Notes under the pieces: generated by a model
What the model saw: the letters and a program-made list of their open reading frames with translations, nothing else
What the model was told of the DNA's origin: nothing
Databases searched by the model: none
Made by a program: the position numbers and the translations under genes
Origin: Bacteroidota bacterium
Lineage (GTDB): Bacteria; Bacteroidota; Bacteroidia; Bacteroidales; FEN-979
DNA length: 64,000 nucleotides
Assembly: GCA_026391795.1 (NCBI GenBank)
Contig: JAPLDI010000004.1
Location: forward strand, 152,068 to 216,067
Direction: 5' to 3'
Shown here: in pieces, positions 40,851-49,858 of the stretch
How positions within the stretch are numbered: the first letter of the stretch is position 1
Layout of the letters: each line of letters starts with the position of its first letter

Positions 40851-41948
40851 TTAAACGTATTTTTCTCCTTTTTCCAGGCGTACGTCATTGACAAACTGAC
40901 GGATCTGTTGTTCGTCCGATTTCTTACAGACCAGCAGGACATTTTCCGACTCAACAACGATATAATCATTCAGCCCTTCCAGCACGACCAGCTTCTCCTG
41001 CGGCATATTTATGATGCAATTTGAAGATTCAAACAACATGACATTCTTGCCCACAACTGCATTCAGGTTCTCGTCTTTTGAGCGGTTTTCATAAAGAGAT
41101 CCCCAGGTTCCGAGGTCAGACCATCCAAATTCGACAGCAAGAACGTAAACGTCGCTGGCTTTCTCCATGATCCCATAGTCGATGGAGATGCTTTTGCAGA
41201 TCCCGTAAGCCTCGTTGATAAATGCTTGTTCGCCGGGAGTTCCGTATTGACCGATCCCTTTGCGGAACAGGACATTGATCTCGGGCAGAAAGTCTGCAAA
41301 CGCTTTCATGATACTCTTGAGCGACCATACAAAGATGCCGGCGTTCCACAGAAAATCGCCACATTTAAGAAAGGTTGTGGCCAGTTCAAGGTCGGGTTTT
41401 TCGGTAAATGTTTTGACTTTTTTCAGGTGTGGGTCTTTTGGATAGACCGATCCTTCTTCAAATTGTATGTAGCCGTAACCGGTATCGGGCCTGCTCGGCC
41501 TGATCCCCAGGGTGAGAAGCCACTCATGTTCTTCGGCGGCCCGGAGTGCGGTAAGAATATTTTCAAGGAAGATATCTTCTTTCAGGATGATATGGTCGGA
41601 AGGAGCAACAACAATGCAGGCTTCCGGGTCCCGTGCAAGGATCCGGAAATTTGCATAGGCAATACATGGTGCCGTGTTGCGCCGGGCGGGTTCGCAAAGA
41701 ATCTGTGCCTCGGAGATAACTGGGATCTGCTCCTTTACAAGCGATTTATAGGCTTCGTTTGTGACGATATAAATATTTTCGGTGTTCATGATCTTTGAAA
41801 ACCGCCTGTAGGTCTGCTGAATCAGGGTTTCTCCCGTTCCGAGAATATCAATAAATTGTTTGGGATGGCTGGTCCGGCTCATCGGCCAGAACCTTGCACC
41901 AATCCCTCCTGCCATGATCACACAAAAGTGATGATTTGATTTCTCCAT
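40851..41948 (-). CDS. manC: Mannose-1-phosphate guanylyltransferase
   Basis: A 365-residue nucleotidyltransferase that makes GDP-mannose from GTP and mannose-1-phosphate for glycans. The start at 41948 gives MEKSNHHFCVIMAGG. The active-site motif is MAGGIGARFWPMSRTSHPKQF (about residues 10-30), and the FTEKPDLELA motif is present near 180. The protein ends at the nucleotidyltransferase region and lacks the C-terminal isomerase domain of bifunctional ManC/AlgA. It lies in a glycan-rich half of the window. Confidence 0.93.
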   Translation of the reverse strand: MEKSNHHFCVIMAGGIGARFWPMSRTSHPKQFIDILGTGETLIQQTYRRFSKIMNTENIYIVTNEAYKSLVKEQIPVISEAQILCEPARRNTAPCIAYANFRILARDPEACIVVAPSDHIILKEDIFLENILTALRAAEEHEWLLTLGIRPSRPDTGYGYIQFEEGSVYPKDPHLKKVKTFTEKPDLELATTFLKCGDFLWNAGIFVWSLKSIMKAFADFLPEINVLFRKGIGQYGTPGEQAFINEAYGICKSISIDYGIMEKASDVYVLAVEFGWSDLGTWGSLYENRSKDENLNAVVGKNVMLFESSNCIINMPQEKLVVLEGLNDYIVVESENVLLVCKKSDEQQIRQFVNDVRLEKGEKYV

Positions 41949-42017
41949 TTGAAAATCTTGAAATTCGCTGCAAAAGTACAATATAATGAACAGAATCCAA
42001 TGAGCCAGCGGTAGTTG

Positions 42018-42728
42018 TCAGGCCCGTGACGGGATAACCCTTGCTATCGGGCTGAAAAGATAAATCTTTCGGTTGTCGAGGCACACACACCGGTAACGTT
42101 TCCTGAGTTTTTCGCCTTTGCGGAACCTTCTTCCCGAGGGCAGGGAAAAATACGCATACATAGGCAGCGACTCAATGAATACAGAATCGTCCGGGAGGTC
42201 GTATTTCATTAAAACAGCAACGAGGGCCTGGTTTGATTTCGAGGATGAATGCAGATGTTCAAGGTATTTTGCAAGGGGATGAAGCACCTCTTCAGGAAAG
42301 ACGGATTCCTTCAGAAGCGGATTCATAAGCCGCTGGTAATGGCTTTTCCATTCCTTCCCGTGCGGGCGGGGCCTGCGTTTTCTCACATGGATTCCAAAAA
42401 GATGTTTAGGGGAGTTGGCTTCACTCCAAACTCCATGGTGCGCCATTTCATGAACCAGCGTGATCAGGAAATCATACCGGTTCAGGTTCCGGTTCACCGA
42501 TATTTTGGCAGGAATATTTTTCAGCGGAGAGCGGTAATCGCCGAATTTCGATGAACGTGTTTTTGAAACCCTGAATTTTACCGGATTTGACCGGAACCAT
42601 TCCAGGATGTACTCCAGGGAATTTTCCGGGATATAAGGTTGAAGATCCTGAATTGTCAGATGGATATTTTGTGCAGGTTTGACACCGGCTGAGGCTGATT
42701 TTGGCTCCAGGAAGAGGGGCAGTTGCAT
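42018..42728 (-). CDS. SprT-like zinc metalloprotease-fold protein
   Basis: A 236-residue protein of the SprT-like domain family. The HExxH-type motif is HEMAHHG at about residues 92-98, with further histidines in HGKEWKSHYQRLM. A C-terminal basic and cysteine-poor segment (RYRCVCLDNRKIYLF) ends the protein. The family includes DNA-protein crosslink proteases (Spartan) and the poorly understood bacterial SprT; a role here is not known. The start at 42728 overlaps the small lipoprotein gene (42656-42838) by 73 bases in a different frame; no closer start is convincing. Confidence 0.82.
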   Translation of the reverse strand: MQLPLFLEPKSASAGVKPAQNIHLTIQDLQPYIPENSLEYILEWFRSNPVKFRVSKTRSSKFGDYRSPLKNIPAKISVNRNLNRYDFLITLVHEMAHHGVWSEANSPKHLFGIHVRKRRPRPHGKEWKSHYQRLMNPLLKESVFPEEVLHPLAKYLEHLHSSSKSNQALVAVLMKYDLPDDSVFIESLPMYAYFSLPSGRRFRKGEKLRKRYRCVCLDNRKIYLFSPIARVIPSRA

Positions 42729-42838
42729 GATTTCGGTCGTTTATTATTATATCTCTGATGAGAGGTTGTAGAACAGGAACCAGCCATTAGGGTGAAAAAT
42801 ACTGCAATGAAACAAAATCCCAATCGGGTGACTTTCAT
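42656..42838 (-). CDS. 60-residue lipoprotein overlapping the SprT-like gene
   Basis: This short frame encodes a typical lipoprotein leader (MKVTRLGFCFIAVFFTLMAGSC, lipobox AGSC at about residues 19-22). It continues with an Asn/Lys-rich tail (SHQRYNNKRPKSCNCP) and ends at about residue 60. Small lipoproteins with a RYNN..KxCxCP tail resemble ones I associate with Bacteroidota genomes. It overlaps the start of the SprT-like gene by 73 bases in another frame on the same strand. It is supported by signal-peptide quality, not by homology searching. Confidence 0.5.
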   Translation of the reverse strand: MKVTRLGFCFIAVFFTLMAGSCSTTSHQRYNNKRPKSCNCPSSWSQNQPQPVSNLHKISI

Positions 42839-42859
42839 TCTGCAAATATACGAATAGTA

Positions 42860-42985
42860 AAACTTACGAATGAATGAATTACAATTTCAGATTGAAGGTA
42901 CGATTTGCTGAATTCAGATTCATTTGTAAATCGTCAATCTTACAATATATTCTTAACTCAAAAACAGGCCAATCGTAAATCAAGT
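42860..42985. repeat. AT-rich spacer with recurring TCGTAAATC/TCGTCAATC words
   Basis: Imperfect copies of TTGTAAATCGTCAATC and AATCGTAAATC appear, with an inverted counterpart GATTG...CGATTT at 42891-42907. The repeats lie in the spacer between the divergent small lipoprotein and mlaE. They are of the same loose type as the other spacer repeats in this window. Confidence 0.35.
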
Positions 42986-43033
42986 GGTTTCCCTGAATAA
43001 AAGATTGAAAAAAATTCATTCCTTCTATGCATA

Positions 43034-43816
43034 ATGAAGGATTGTTGTAATTTTAGCAAAAATATTCCAGTGGAGTTTAAGGTATTCACCCAAACCGGGG
43101 ATTATGTGCTGCTGATGCTGAGGGTTTTTACAAAACCCCAGAAAGCAAGGATATTCTGGCAGCGCCTGATGGATGAAATTCAGGGACTTGGTATTGAATC
43201 CATCGGAATTGTTGCCTTTATTTCGGCCTTTATGGGCGCTGTTGTTGCCATTCAGACCGCCTACAACATCGACAGTCCTTTCGTCCCTCTTTCCGCTGTC
43301 GGGTTTACCGTCCGCCAGTCAGTCATCCTCGAATTTTCACCTACGGTCATCAGCCTCATCCTTGCCGGAAAGGTAGGTTCACGTATCGCCTCCGAGATCG
43401 GCACCATGCGGGTGACCGAACAGATCGATGCACTGGAGATCATGGGTGTAAACTCTGCAAACTACCTTATATTCCCCAAAGTTGTTGCACTTCTTCTGAT
43501 CAACCCGGTTTTGATCGTTCTCAGCATGTGGATGGGGATCCTGGGAGGATGGCTTGCCATGAGCGGCTTCGGCCTGGTCACAACCACCGACTATGTTGAC
43601 GGGATACGTCTGGATTTTGAAGCGTATACAATTTTTTATTCGCTCATGAAGACCCTCTTTTTTGCATTCATTATCTCAACGATTTCCGGGTTTTATGGAT
43701 ACAAAACCAACGGCGGGGCGCTTGAAGTTGGACAAGCCAGTACCAAGGCCGTGGTGGTCAGCAGCATCCTGATCATCCTCTTCAACCTCGTTCTTACCCA
43801 ACTTTTCCTGACATGA
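43034..43816 (+). CDS. mlaE: MlaE-family ABC transporter permease
   Basis: A 260-residue inner-membrane permease of the MlaE/YrbE family (about five helices). Motifs: ISAFMGAVVAIQTAYN (about 60-75), GKVGSRIASEIGTMRVTEQIDALEIMG (about 110-137) and GGALEVGQASTKAVV near the end. It takes part in glycerophospholipid transport that maintains outer-membrane lipid asymmetry. Its stop overlaps the ATPase start by 4 bases. No MCE-domain partner (mlaD) is adjacent, unlike many MlaE loci. Confidence 0.93.
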   Translation: MKDCCNFSKNIPVEFKVFTQTGDYVLLMLRVFTKPQKARIFWQRLMDEIQGLGIESIGIVAFISAFMGAVVAIQTAYNIDSPFVPLSAVGFTVRQSVILEFSPTVISLILAGKVGSRIASEIGTMRVTEQIDALEIMGVNSANYLIFPKVVALLLINPVLIVLSMWMGILGGWLAMSGFGLVTTTDYVDGIRLDFEAYTIFYSLMKTLFFAFIISTISGFYGYKTNGGALEVGQASTKAVVVSSILIILFNLVLTQLFLT

Positions 43817-44559
43817 TCGAAGCAAAGGAAGTAGATAAATCATTCGGCGAACATCATGTCCTGAAGAACATCTCCTGCTCGTTCGAAAAAGGGAAAACAA
43901 ACCTGATCATCGGCCAAAGCGGATCCGGGAAAACGGTGCTGATGAAATGCCTGGTTGGCCTTTATGAAGTTGACCATGGAAGGATTATCTATGATGACCG
44001 GAACTTTTCCGAGATGGATTTTGAACAACGGAAAAATCTCCGCCAGGAGATCGGAATGCTTTTTCAGGGTGGAGCCCTTTTCGACTATATGACGGTGGAA
44101 GAGAATGTGATGTTCCCTTTGAATATGTTTACCCATCAGACCAAAGAAGAAAAGCTTGATCGGGTAAATTTTGTACTGAAAAGGGTCAATCTTGAAAATG
44201 TCAACCGCCTGATGCCATCCGAACTCAGCGGAGGCATGCGCAAACGAGTGGCCATTGCCCGGGCAATCTCCATGAATCCAAAATACCTTTTTTGCGATGA
44301 ACCGAACTCCGGCCTTGACCCCCAGACCTCAGGAGTTATCGACCAGTTGATAAACGAAATCACCAAGGAATACGGGATCACCACGATTGTCAATACCCAC
44401 GACATGAATTCTGTTCTCAGTATCGGAGATAACGTGGCCTTTATTTATAACGGTGAACTTTGGTGGAATGGAAATAAAAACACCATTCTTCATACGGAGA
44501 ACAAAGAACTTAATGAATTTGTTTTCGGTACTGAACTTACTTCAAGGCTGAAACGTTGA
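43813..44559 (+). CDS. mlaF: MlaF-family ABC transporter ATPase
   Basis: A 248-residue ATPase with Walker A (GQSGSGKT, about residues 35-42), signature (LSGGMRKR, about 138-145), Walker B (YLFCDEPNSGLD, about 158) and a switch His in NTHDMNS. The layout is typical of MlaF. It powers the MlaE permease, with which it overlaps (ATGA). The next gene, a CvpA protein, starts 3 bases after its stop. Confidence 0.95.
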   Translation: MIEAKEVDKSFGEHHVLKNISCSFEKGKTNLIIGQSGSGKTVLMKCLVGLYEVDHGRIIYDDRNFSEMDFEQRKNLRQEIGMLFQGGALFDYMTVEENVMFPLNMFTHQTKEEKLDRVNFVLKRVNLENVNRLMPSELSGGMRKRVAIARAISMNPKYLFCDEPNSGLDPQTSGVIDQLINEITKEYGITTIVNTHDMNSVLSIGDNVAFIYNGELWWNGNKNTILHTENKELNEFVFGTELTSRLKR

Positions 44560-44562
44560 TTC

Positions 44563-45042
44563 ATGAACTGGCTTGACATCGTCATCTTCTGCATTGTTGG
44601 CATTCTTGTGATAAACGGGATCAGGAAAGGATTTATCCTCAGCCTTGCCACGCTCATTGCACTGGCCCTTGGGATCTGGGCAGCCATTCATTATTCCGGT
44701 TATTTTAGCAACTTTTTACTGAAAACATTCCATCCGTCGGGCAATTGGCTGACGATACTTTCTTTTACCCTGACATTTTTAGGAGTCGTGATCGGGGTCA
44801 TCCTTCTTGCTAAATTATTGGAGAAGGCAGTAAAAACAGTTGGCCTTGGACTGGCAAACCGGCTGGCCGGAGGATTGTTCGGGCTGATCAAAGGAATTCT
44901 GGGTGTCAGTGCACTCTTGTTTATTCTTGTTGTTTTTGATTCCAAAGCAACCCTTATAAATCAAAAAACCAAGGAAGGATCCTTCTGTTACGGTTATATT
45001 AAAATGGTCTTTCCGGTTTATACTAAGTTGCTGGTCAAATAA
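44563..45042 (+). CDS. CvpA-family membrane protein
   Basis: A 159-residue protein with four predicted membrane helices and the CvpA opening LDIVIFCIVGILVINGIRKGFILSL (about 4-28). CvpA proteins are inner-membrane proteins linked to colicin V export and envelope homeostasis; the exact activity is unknown. It forms the last gene of the mlaE-mlaF-cvpA run, which suggests an envelope role. The glycosyltransferase that follows starts 52 bases later. Confidence 0.85.
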   Translation: MNWLDIVIFCIVGILVINGIRKGFILSLATLIALALGIWAAIHYSGYFSNFLLKTFHPSGNWLTILSFTLTFLGVVIGVILLAKLLEKAVKTVGLGLANRLAGGLFGLIKGILGVSALLFILVVFDSKATLINQKTKEGSFCYGYIKMVFPVYTKLLVK

Positions 45043-45094
45043 ATAACAGGGTTCTGAAAATGATGACGATGCCATTTTGTAATTCTATCCTGAG

Positions 45095-46192
45095 TTGAAG
45101 AATGTTTGTTTTTTTAACACGGTAAAATTCTGGGGAGGCGGTGAAAAGCTCCACCTGGAATATGCACTGAAATTCAAAGAACGGGGTTACCGGGTTTTTC
45201 TTGCAACCAGCAAGAATTCACCGCTGTCACAGAAGGGGCTGCAAGGTGGCTTGCTGATCTTCAACATCTATGCAGGCAATCTCTCGTTTCTGAACCCGGT
45301 TAAATATTTCAGGCTTTACAGGTGGTACCGGAAGGAAAAAATTGACACGGTTATATTTTCCAGTTCCCAGGATGTGAAACTGGGATCCTTTTCAGCCCGG
45401 CTGGCCGGAGTCACCAACATTGTGTATCTGCGCGGACTTGCCGCCCCGGTGAAAAATTCTTTTGTCAACAGGTTCCTCTTCAATCATGCATTGACCCATA
45501 TCGTGGCAAATTCGGAAGAGACAAAAAGAACTATACTAAAGAATTTGCAAAAATCGGTTGCAGCAGAAAAGGTCAAAGTGATCTATCATGGAATTGATCT
45601 GAAAGATTTTGACAGCCGTATTCATCCCGAGATCAATCCTGCTTACCGGGTCCGGCCCGGTATCGTGCTTGGAAATGCCGGAAGGCTGACCTCACAAAAA
45701 GGCCAGCATCTCCTGATCGAAATTGCAAACCGGCTGAAACAAAAGAACATCCGGTTTACCCTGTTCATTGCCGGAACAGGTGAAATGAAAGCTACACTTG
45801 AAGAACTGATCGACAAATACAACCTTCATAAGGAAGTTGTTTTACTGGGTTTTGTTGAAGATGTTGAAAATTTTATGCACGCGATCGATATTTTCATCCT
45901 GACCTCAATCTGGGAAGGATTCGGCTATGTGATCGTGGAGGCGATGGCTGCCCGTAAGCCAACGATTGCATTTGATATCTCCAGTAACCCTGAGATTATC
46001 ATAAATAACCAGACCGGTTTTCTGGTCGAATATCCCGACCTGGAAACATTTTCGGGGAAGCTGGAAACATTAATAAACGATGAAAACCTGCGGCTGAAAT
46101 TTGGGAATCAGGGCAGGGAAACGGTCGAGAGACAGTTTCAACTAGACGACAGGATAACAGACTTTGAGCGTTATCTTTTATCGGGGGAGTAA
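45095..46192 (+). CDS. Family 4 glycosyltransferase (TTG start)
   Basis: A 365-residue GT4 enzyme. The N-terminal Rossmann domain opens with KNVCFFNTVKFWGGGEKLHLEYAL, and the C-terminal donor site has GNAGRLTSQKGQHLLIE (about 188-204) and the E-x7-E motif in SIWEGFGYVIVEAMA (about 270). The only usable start in frame is TTG at 45095, since TAA lies 13 bases before it and no ATG precedes the first motif. It transfers an unknown sugar, probably in lipopolysaccharide or exopolysaccharide synthesis. Confidence 0.9.
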   Translation: MKNVCFFNTVKFWGGGEKLHLEYALKFKERGYRVFLATSKNSPLSQKGLQGGLLIFNIYAGNLSFLNPVKYFRLYRWYRKEKIDTVIFSSSQDVKLGSFSARLAGVTNIVYLRGLAAPVKNSFVNRFLFNHALTHIVANSEETKRTILKNLQKSVAAEKVKVIYHGIDLKDFDSRIHPEINPAYRVRPGIVLGNAGRLTSQKGQHLLIEIANRLKQKNIRFTLFIAGTGEMKATLEELIDKYNLHKEVVLLGFVEDVENFMHAIDIFILTSIWEGFGYVIVEAMAARKPTIAFDISSNPEIIINNQTGFLVEYPDLETFSGKLETLINDENLRLKFGNQGRETVERQFQLDDRITDFERYLLSGE

Positions 46193-46203
46193 TAAATTCT
46201 CTC

Positions 46204-47394
46204 TTAATCCAGGATGGCTTTGACGCCCGGCAGCTCTTTCCCCTCGATATACTCAAGCATGGCACCACCCCCGGTCGAGACATAACTGATCCTTTTGGCC
46301 AGATCATATTTGTTGATTGCCGCCACGGAATCACCTCCTCCAACAAGCGAGAAAGCCCCGTTATCTGTAGCCTTCGCAATGGATTCAGCAATTCTCTTCG
46401 TTCCCTCTTCAAAATTCCTCATCTCAAAAACCCCCATCGGTCCGTTCCACAAAATGGTCGATGATTGTTCAATGACATGTTCAAATTTATGAAGGGTATT
46501 CGGACCGATATCAAGGCCCATCCATGGATCCGGGATATCATGGGCATTGCAGATTTTGATATTTGCATCGTTGGAGAAGGCATCTGCAATCACCGCATCC
46601 ACAGGTAAATAAAGACTGACACCCATCGTTTTGGCTTTCTCCACAATGTTGCGGGATATATCCAGGAGGTCTTCCTCCACAAGCGAGTTTCCTACTTCTC
46701 CGCCCAACGCTTTGATGAAGGTGAACATCATCCCGCCGCCGATGATCAGGTTATCAACTTTGTCCATCAGATGAGTGATGACCTCAATCTTTCCCGAAAC
46801 CTTCGCTCCGCCAAGGATTGCAGTAAACGGGTGCACCGCTTCCTTCAGTACCTTGTCAAGGTGAGTGACCTCTCCGGCCATTACATACCCAAAACATCGG
46901 GCCTGTGGAAAATACCTGGCAATGACGGCGGTGGATGCATGTGCACGATGAGCCGTGCCGAATGCATCGTTTACATAGATATCACCAAGGGATGCCAGCT
47001 TTTGTGAAAAGGCATCATCTCCTTTTTCTTCTTCCTTGTAAAACCGAAGGTTCTCAAGCAGCAAAACTTCTCCCGGTTTCAGGGTGGATGAAAGTTCAAT
47101 TGCCGACTGACCGATACAGTCATCGGCAAATTTCACATTCAGTTTCAGTTGTTCCGAAAGGTAAGGCAGGAGATGCTTCAGCGAAAACTTTTCCTCCGGC
47201 CCTCCTTTTGGTCGTCCCAGGTGCGACATGAGAATTACAGATCCACCATCTGCAAGGATTTTCCGGATCGTGGGAAGGGTGGCATCGATCCGGGTGGTAT
47301 CAGTAATCTGGTAATCGCTGTCGAGAGGAACATTGAAATCCACACGGATCAGCGCCTTCTTATCTTTAAAATTAAAGTTATCAATGGTTTGCAT
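46204..47394 (-). CDS. pgk: Phosphoglycerate kinase
   Basis: A 396-residue glycolytic enzyme converting 1,3-bisphosphoglycerate plus ADP to 3-phosphoglycerate plus ATP. Signatures: [12 protein letters not shown] (about 18), MSHLGRPKG (about 58), the C-terminal nucleotide domain with [14 protein letters not shown] (about 200), and GGGDSVAAI and [19 protein letters not shown] near the end. The length is normal and no insertion is seen. It is convergent with the glycosyltransferase gene, 11 bases apart. Confidence 0.98.
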   Translation of the reverse strand: MQTIDNFNFKDKKALIRVDFNVPLDSDYQITDTTRIDATLPTIRKILADGGSVILMSHLGRPKGGPEEKFSLKHLLPYLSEQLKLNVKFADDCIGQSAIELSSTLKPGEVLLLENLRFYKEEEKGDDAFSQKLASLGDIYVNDAFGTAHRAHASTAVIARYFPQARCFGYVMAGEVTHLDKVLKEAVHPFTAILGGAKVSGKIEVITHLMDKVDNLIIGGGMMFTFIKALGGEVGNSLVEEDLLDISRNIVEKAKTMGVSLYLPVDAVIADAFSNDANIKICNAHDIPDPWMGLDIGPNTLHKFEHVIEQSSTILWNGPMGVFEMRNFEEGTKRIAESIAKATDNGAFSLVGGGDSVAAINKYDLAKRISYVSTGGGAMLEYIEGKELPGVKAILD

Positions 47395-47483
47395 AAATAC
47401 AGGTTGTTTATAATCAGGACAAAATTAAAATTTTAGAACAGAAAACGGCAACAATTTTTAATTTTACTTTGGAATTGACCGGC

Positions 47484-48281
47484 ATGAGCAAAAAGGATAT
47501 TAACATCGTTCTTCTGCAATCGGATATCTTTTGGGAAGATATCACGAAGAACCTTGCTCATTTTTCCGGAATGATAAAGAAGATCACAACGCCAACAGAC
47601 CTGATTGTATTGCCGGAGATGTTTAATACCGGCTTCACCACAAATACCAGGAAATGTTCAGAATTCATGAATGGACCTTCCATGGAATTTCTCAGGGAAG
47701 CAGCAGTCACACTGGGTTGTACGGTTGTGGGCAGCCTGCTGATCGGCGAAGAAGACGGCTTTTATAACCGACTGGTCTGCATGTTTCCCGACGGGAAATA
47801 CCAGGCCTGTGATAAACGCCACCTGTTCAGGCTTAGCGAAGAACACAAAGTAATGCGGAGCGGTGACAGGAAAATCATCGTCCGTTGCGGCGACTGGAAT
47901 TTTCTTCCACTTGTCTGTTATGATCTTCGTTTTCCTGTATGGAGTAAAAATACTTACCGAAATGGGAAACATGAATATGATTTTCTCGTTTATCCATCTA
48001 ACTGGCCACAGACAAGGTCCTATGTCTGGAAATCGCTGCTGGTTGCAAGGGCCATTGAGAACCAGGCATACGTCATCGGGGTGAACAGAACCGGAACCGA
48101 TGGCTACGGGATCAGGTATGCAGGAAACTCGCTTGTCGTGGATCCGAAAGGGACCCTTGTTGCAGAAGCCGGCGACAAAGAAGAAATTTTGCAGGCAACC
48201 CTATCACTGGAAGAGTTGAACCTATACCGGGAATCCTATAAAATAGCCCTTGATTGGGACAGGTTCAACATTGAAACATAG
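47484..48281 (+). CDS. Carbon-nitrogen hydrolase (omega-amidase-like)
   Basis: A 265-residue member of the nitrilase superfamily. The catalytic triad is readable: Glu in LPEMFNTGF (about 46), Lys in CDKRHLF (about 113) and Cys in LVCYDLRFPVWS (about 150). The protein resembles YafV/NIT2-type omega-amidases that hydrolyse alpha-ketoglutaramate, but other amide substrates are possible. The start at 47484 (MSKKDIN) is chosen over a TTG at 47469. The next gene begins 3 bases after its stop. Confidence 0.9.
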   Translation: MSKKDINIVLLQSDIFWEDITKNLAHFSGMIKKITTPTDLIVLPEMFNTGFTTNTRKCSEFMNGPSMEFLREAAVTLGCTVVGSLLIGEEDGFYNRLVCMFPDGKYQACDKRHLFRLSEEHKVMRSGDRKIIVRCGDWNFLPLVCYDLRFPVWSKNTYRNGKHEYDFLVYPSNWPQTRSYVWKSLLVARAIENQAYVIGVNRTGTDGYGIRYAGNSLVVDPKGTLVAEAGDKEEILQATLSLEELNLYRESYKIALDWDRFNIET

Positions 48282-48284
48282 CAT

Positions 48285-49040
48285 ATGCAGCAGTTGTCCG
48301 TTGTCATTATCACCCATAACGAAGAAGAAAACATTCTTCGCTGTATTCATTCTGTCAGGGAACTTGCTGACGAAATCCTGGTTGTGGATTCCTTTTCGAC
48401 CGACCGGACTGTTGAGATCTGTGGAACTTCCGGATGCAGGGTGATCTCACACCCGTTTGAAGGATATGGACAGCAAAAACAATTTGGTGTTGAACAAGCC
48501 GGGAACAACTGGATTCTTTCGCTGGATGCCGATGAAGTGGTTACCCCTGAGCTAAAACAGGAGATTACTGCCATTATGCATCAGGAGGGCATTCTGCATG
48601 GCGGATACCAGATCCCGTTTTCACTTTTTTACATGGGAAGGATCCTCAGTCATTCAGGTACCGGAAATGAGTTCCATCTCCGGTTGTTCGACCGGACCCG
48701 CGGTGGATTTACCATGGTAAAAGTCCATGAAGGAGTGGAAACGAACAGTTCTGTTGGTAGACTGAAAGGGAAGATTATTCACTATTCGTACCGGGATCTT
48801 TTTCATCATCTTGAAAAGATAAACACCTATACCAGTCAGGCAGCCCAGGGTTACACTGCACGCGGTAAAAAGTTTTCAAAAGCGTTAATCCCCTTTCGGT
48901 TCCCGGTTGGTTTTTTTGTCAATTATTTTATCAAGCTGGGAATACTTGATGGCTATCCCGGGTTCTACTATTCGTTCCTGGCAGCTTTTTACAGTTCAGT
49001 GAAAGCGGCAAAAACCATTGAAATGCAGGAGAAGAAATGA
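48285..49040 (+). CDS. Family 2 glycosyltransferase (WaaE-like)
   Basis: A 251-residue GT2 enzyme with an N-terminal nucleotide-sugar fold (VVIITHNEEENILRCI, then VDSFSTDRT) and a DxD-like segment (LDADEVVTPEL, about 84-94). The C-terminal segment (PFRFPVGFFVNYFIKLGILDGYPGFYYSFLAAFYSS) matches the WaaE/KdtX family of LPS-core glycosyltransferases. It probably acts at the inner membrane in lipopolysaccharide core or exopolysaccharide synthesis. It overlaps the deacetylase gene by 4 bases. Confidence 0.9.
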   Translation: MQQLSVVIITHNEEENILRCIHSVRELADEILVVDSFSTDRTVEICGTSGCRVISHPFEGYGQQKQFGVEQAGNNWILSLDADEVVTPELKQEITAIMHQEGILHGGYQIPFSLFYMGRILSHSGTGNEFHLRLFDRTRGGFTMVKVHEGVETNSSVGRLKGKIIHYSYRDLFHHLEKINTYTSQAAQGYTARGKKFSKALIPFRFPVGFFVNYFIKLGILDGYPGFYYSFLAAFYSSVKAAKTIEMQEKK

Positions 49041-49852
49041 TGACATACCTTCTTGTTGTTTCTGGAATCCTCCTTGTCCTCCTGATCCTCCTGGTCCTGG
49101 AATACAGCTTTCTTCTTCCAACACAAAAAGGACTTCCTATATTGATGTACCATAAAGTTACGGAAAACCTGAACGATGATATTTCCATTTCCGTGGAAAA
49201 ACTCAGACAGCAATTTGAATTCATTCACAGAAAAGGTTATCACACCCTCTCGTTTGAAGAGCTTGAAGATGCTGTGAAAACCGGAAAGTCGCTTCCAAAG
49301 CGTCCTCTGATCCTGACTTTTGATGATGCCTACCGGGACTTCATGGGAAATGCTGTTCCGTTACTGACCTCTTTTGGATTTAAAGCCAGTGTATTTATCC
49401 CTGTGGGATTTATGGGGAAGACAAATTCCTGGGACAACGGTTCAGATCCGATCCTTTCGGCCGCCGAACTCAATGCCCTGACGAACAAAGGTGGGATCGA
49501 ATTCGGGATTCATTCGTTTCTGCATCGCAGTTATGCAGAGCTTGATCCGGAAGGGATGGAAAAGGATCTTGTGCAATGTATGGAGACCCTGAGTTATCAT
49601 AACATCCCCTTTGTCCGGGTGCTGGCTTATCCATATGGTGCATTTCCGAAGAGAGACCCTATGCGTAAGGCGGCAATGAAAGAAATTTTTCACAAATCGC
49701 GCCTGCAGTTTGCCTTACGGATCGGCAACAGGATCAACCGGCTGCCCATTAAAGATCCATACGAACTGAAGCGGATTGATATAAAAGGAACAGACAGCTT
49801 TTTTACATTTAAGACTAAATTGCGAAAAGGGAGAAGGAAAATATTTTCCTGA
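49037..49852 (+). CDS. Polysaccharide deacetylase (NodB family)
   Basis: A 271-residue protein with an N-terminal membrane helix (about residues 3-25) and a NodB-type carbohydrate deacetylase domain. The motif TFDDAYRDF (about 95) gives the catalytic Asp and one metal-binding Asp, and GIHSFLHRS (about 157) gives metal-binding histidines. It would remove acetyl groups from a surface glycan in the periplasm. It overlaps the upstream GT2 gene and is followed by the O-antigen ligase-like gene after 6 bases, so it forms a glycan operon. Confidence 0.88.
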   Translation: MMTYLLVVSGILLVLLILLVLEYSFLLPTQKGLPILMYHKVTENLNDDISISVEKLRQQFEFIHRKGYHTLSFEELEDAVKTGKSLPKRPLILTFDDAYRDFMGNAVPLLTSFGFKASVFIPVGFMGKTNSWDNGSDPILSAAELNALTNKGGIEFGIHSFLHRSYAELDPEGMEKDLVQCMETLSYHNIPFVRVLAYPYGAFPKRDPMRKAAMKEIFHKSRLQFALRIGNRINRLPIKDPYELKRIDIKGTDSFFTFKTKLRKGRRKIFS

Positions 49853-49858
49853 AACGGA

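Noticed and set aside
42018-43033. tRNA or rRNA genes in spacers
   Set aside because: I looked through the larger spacers for cloverleaf-like arms and conserved TPsiC-loop sequence and saw none in this window.
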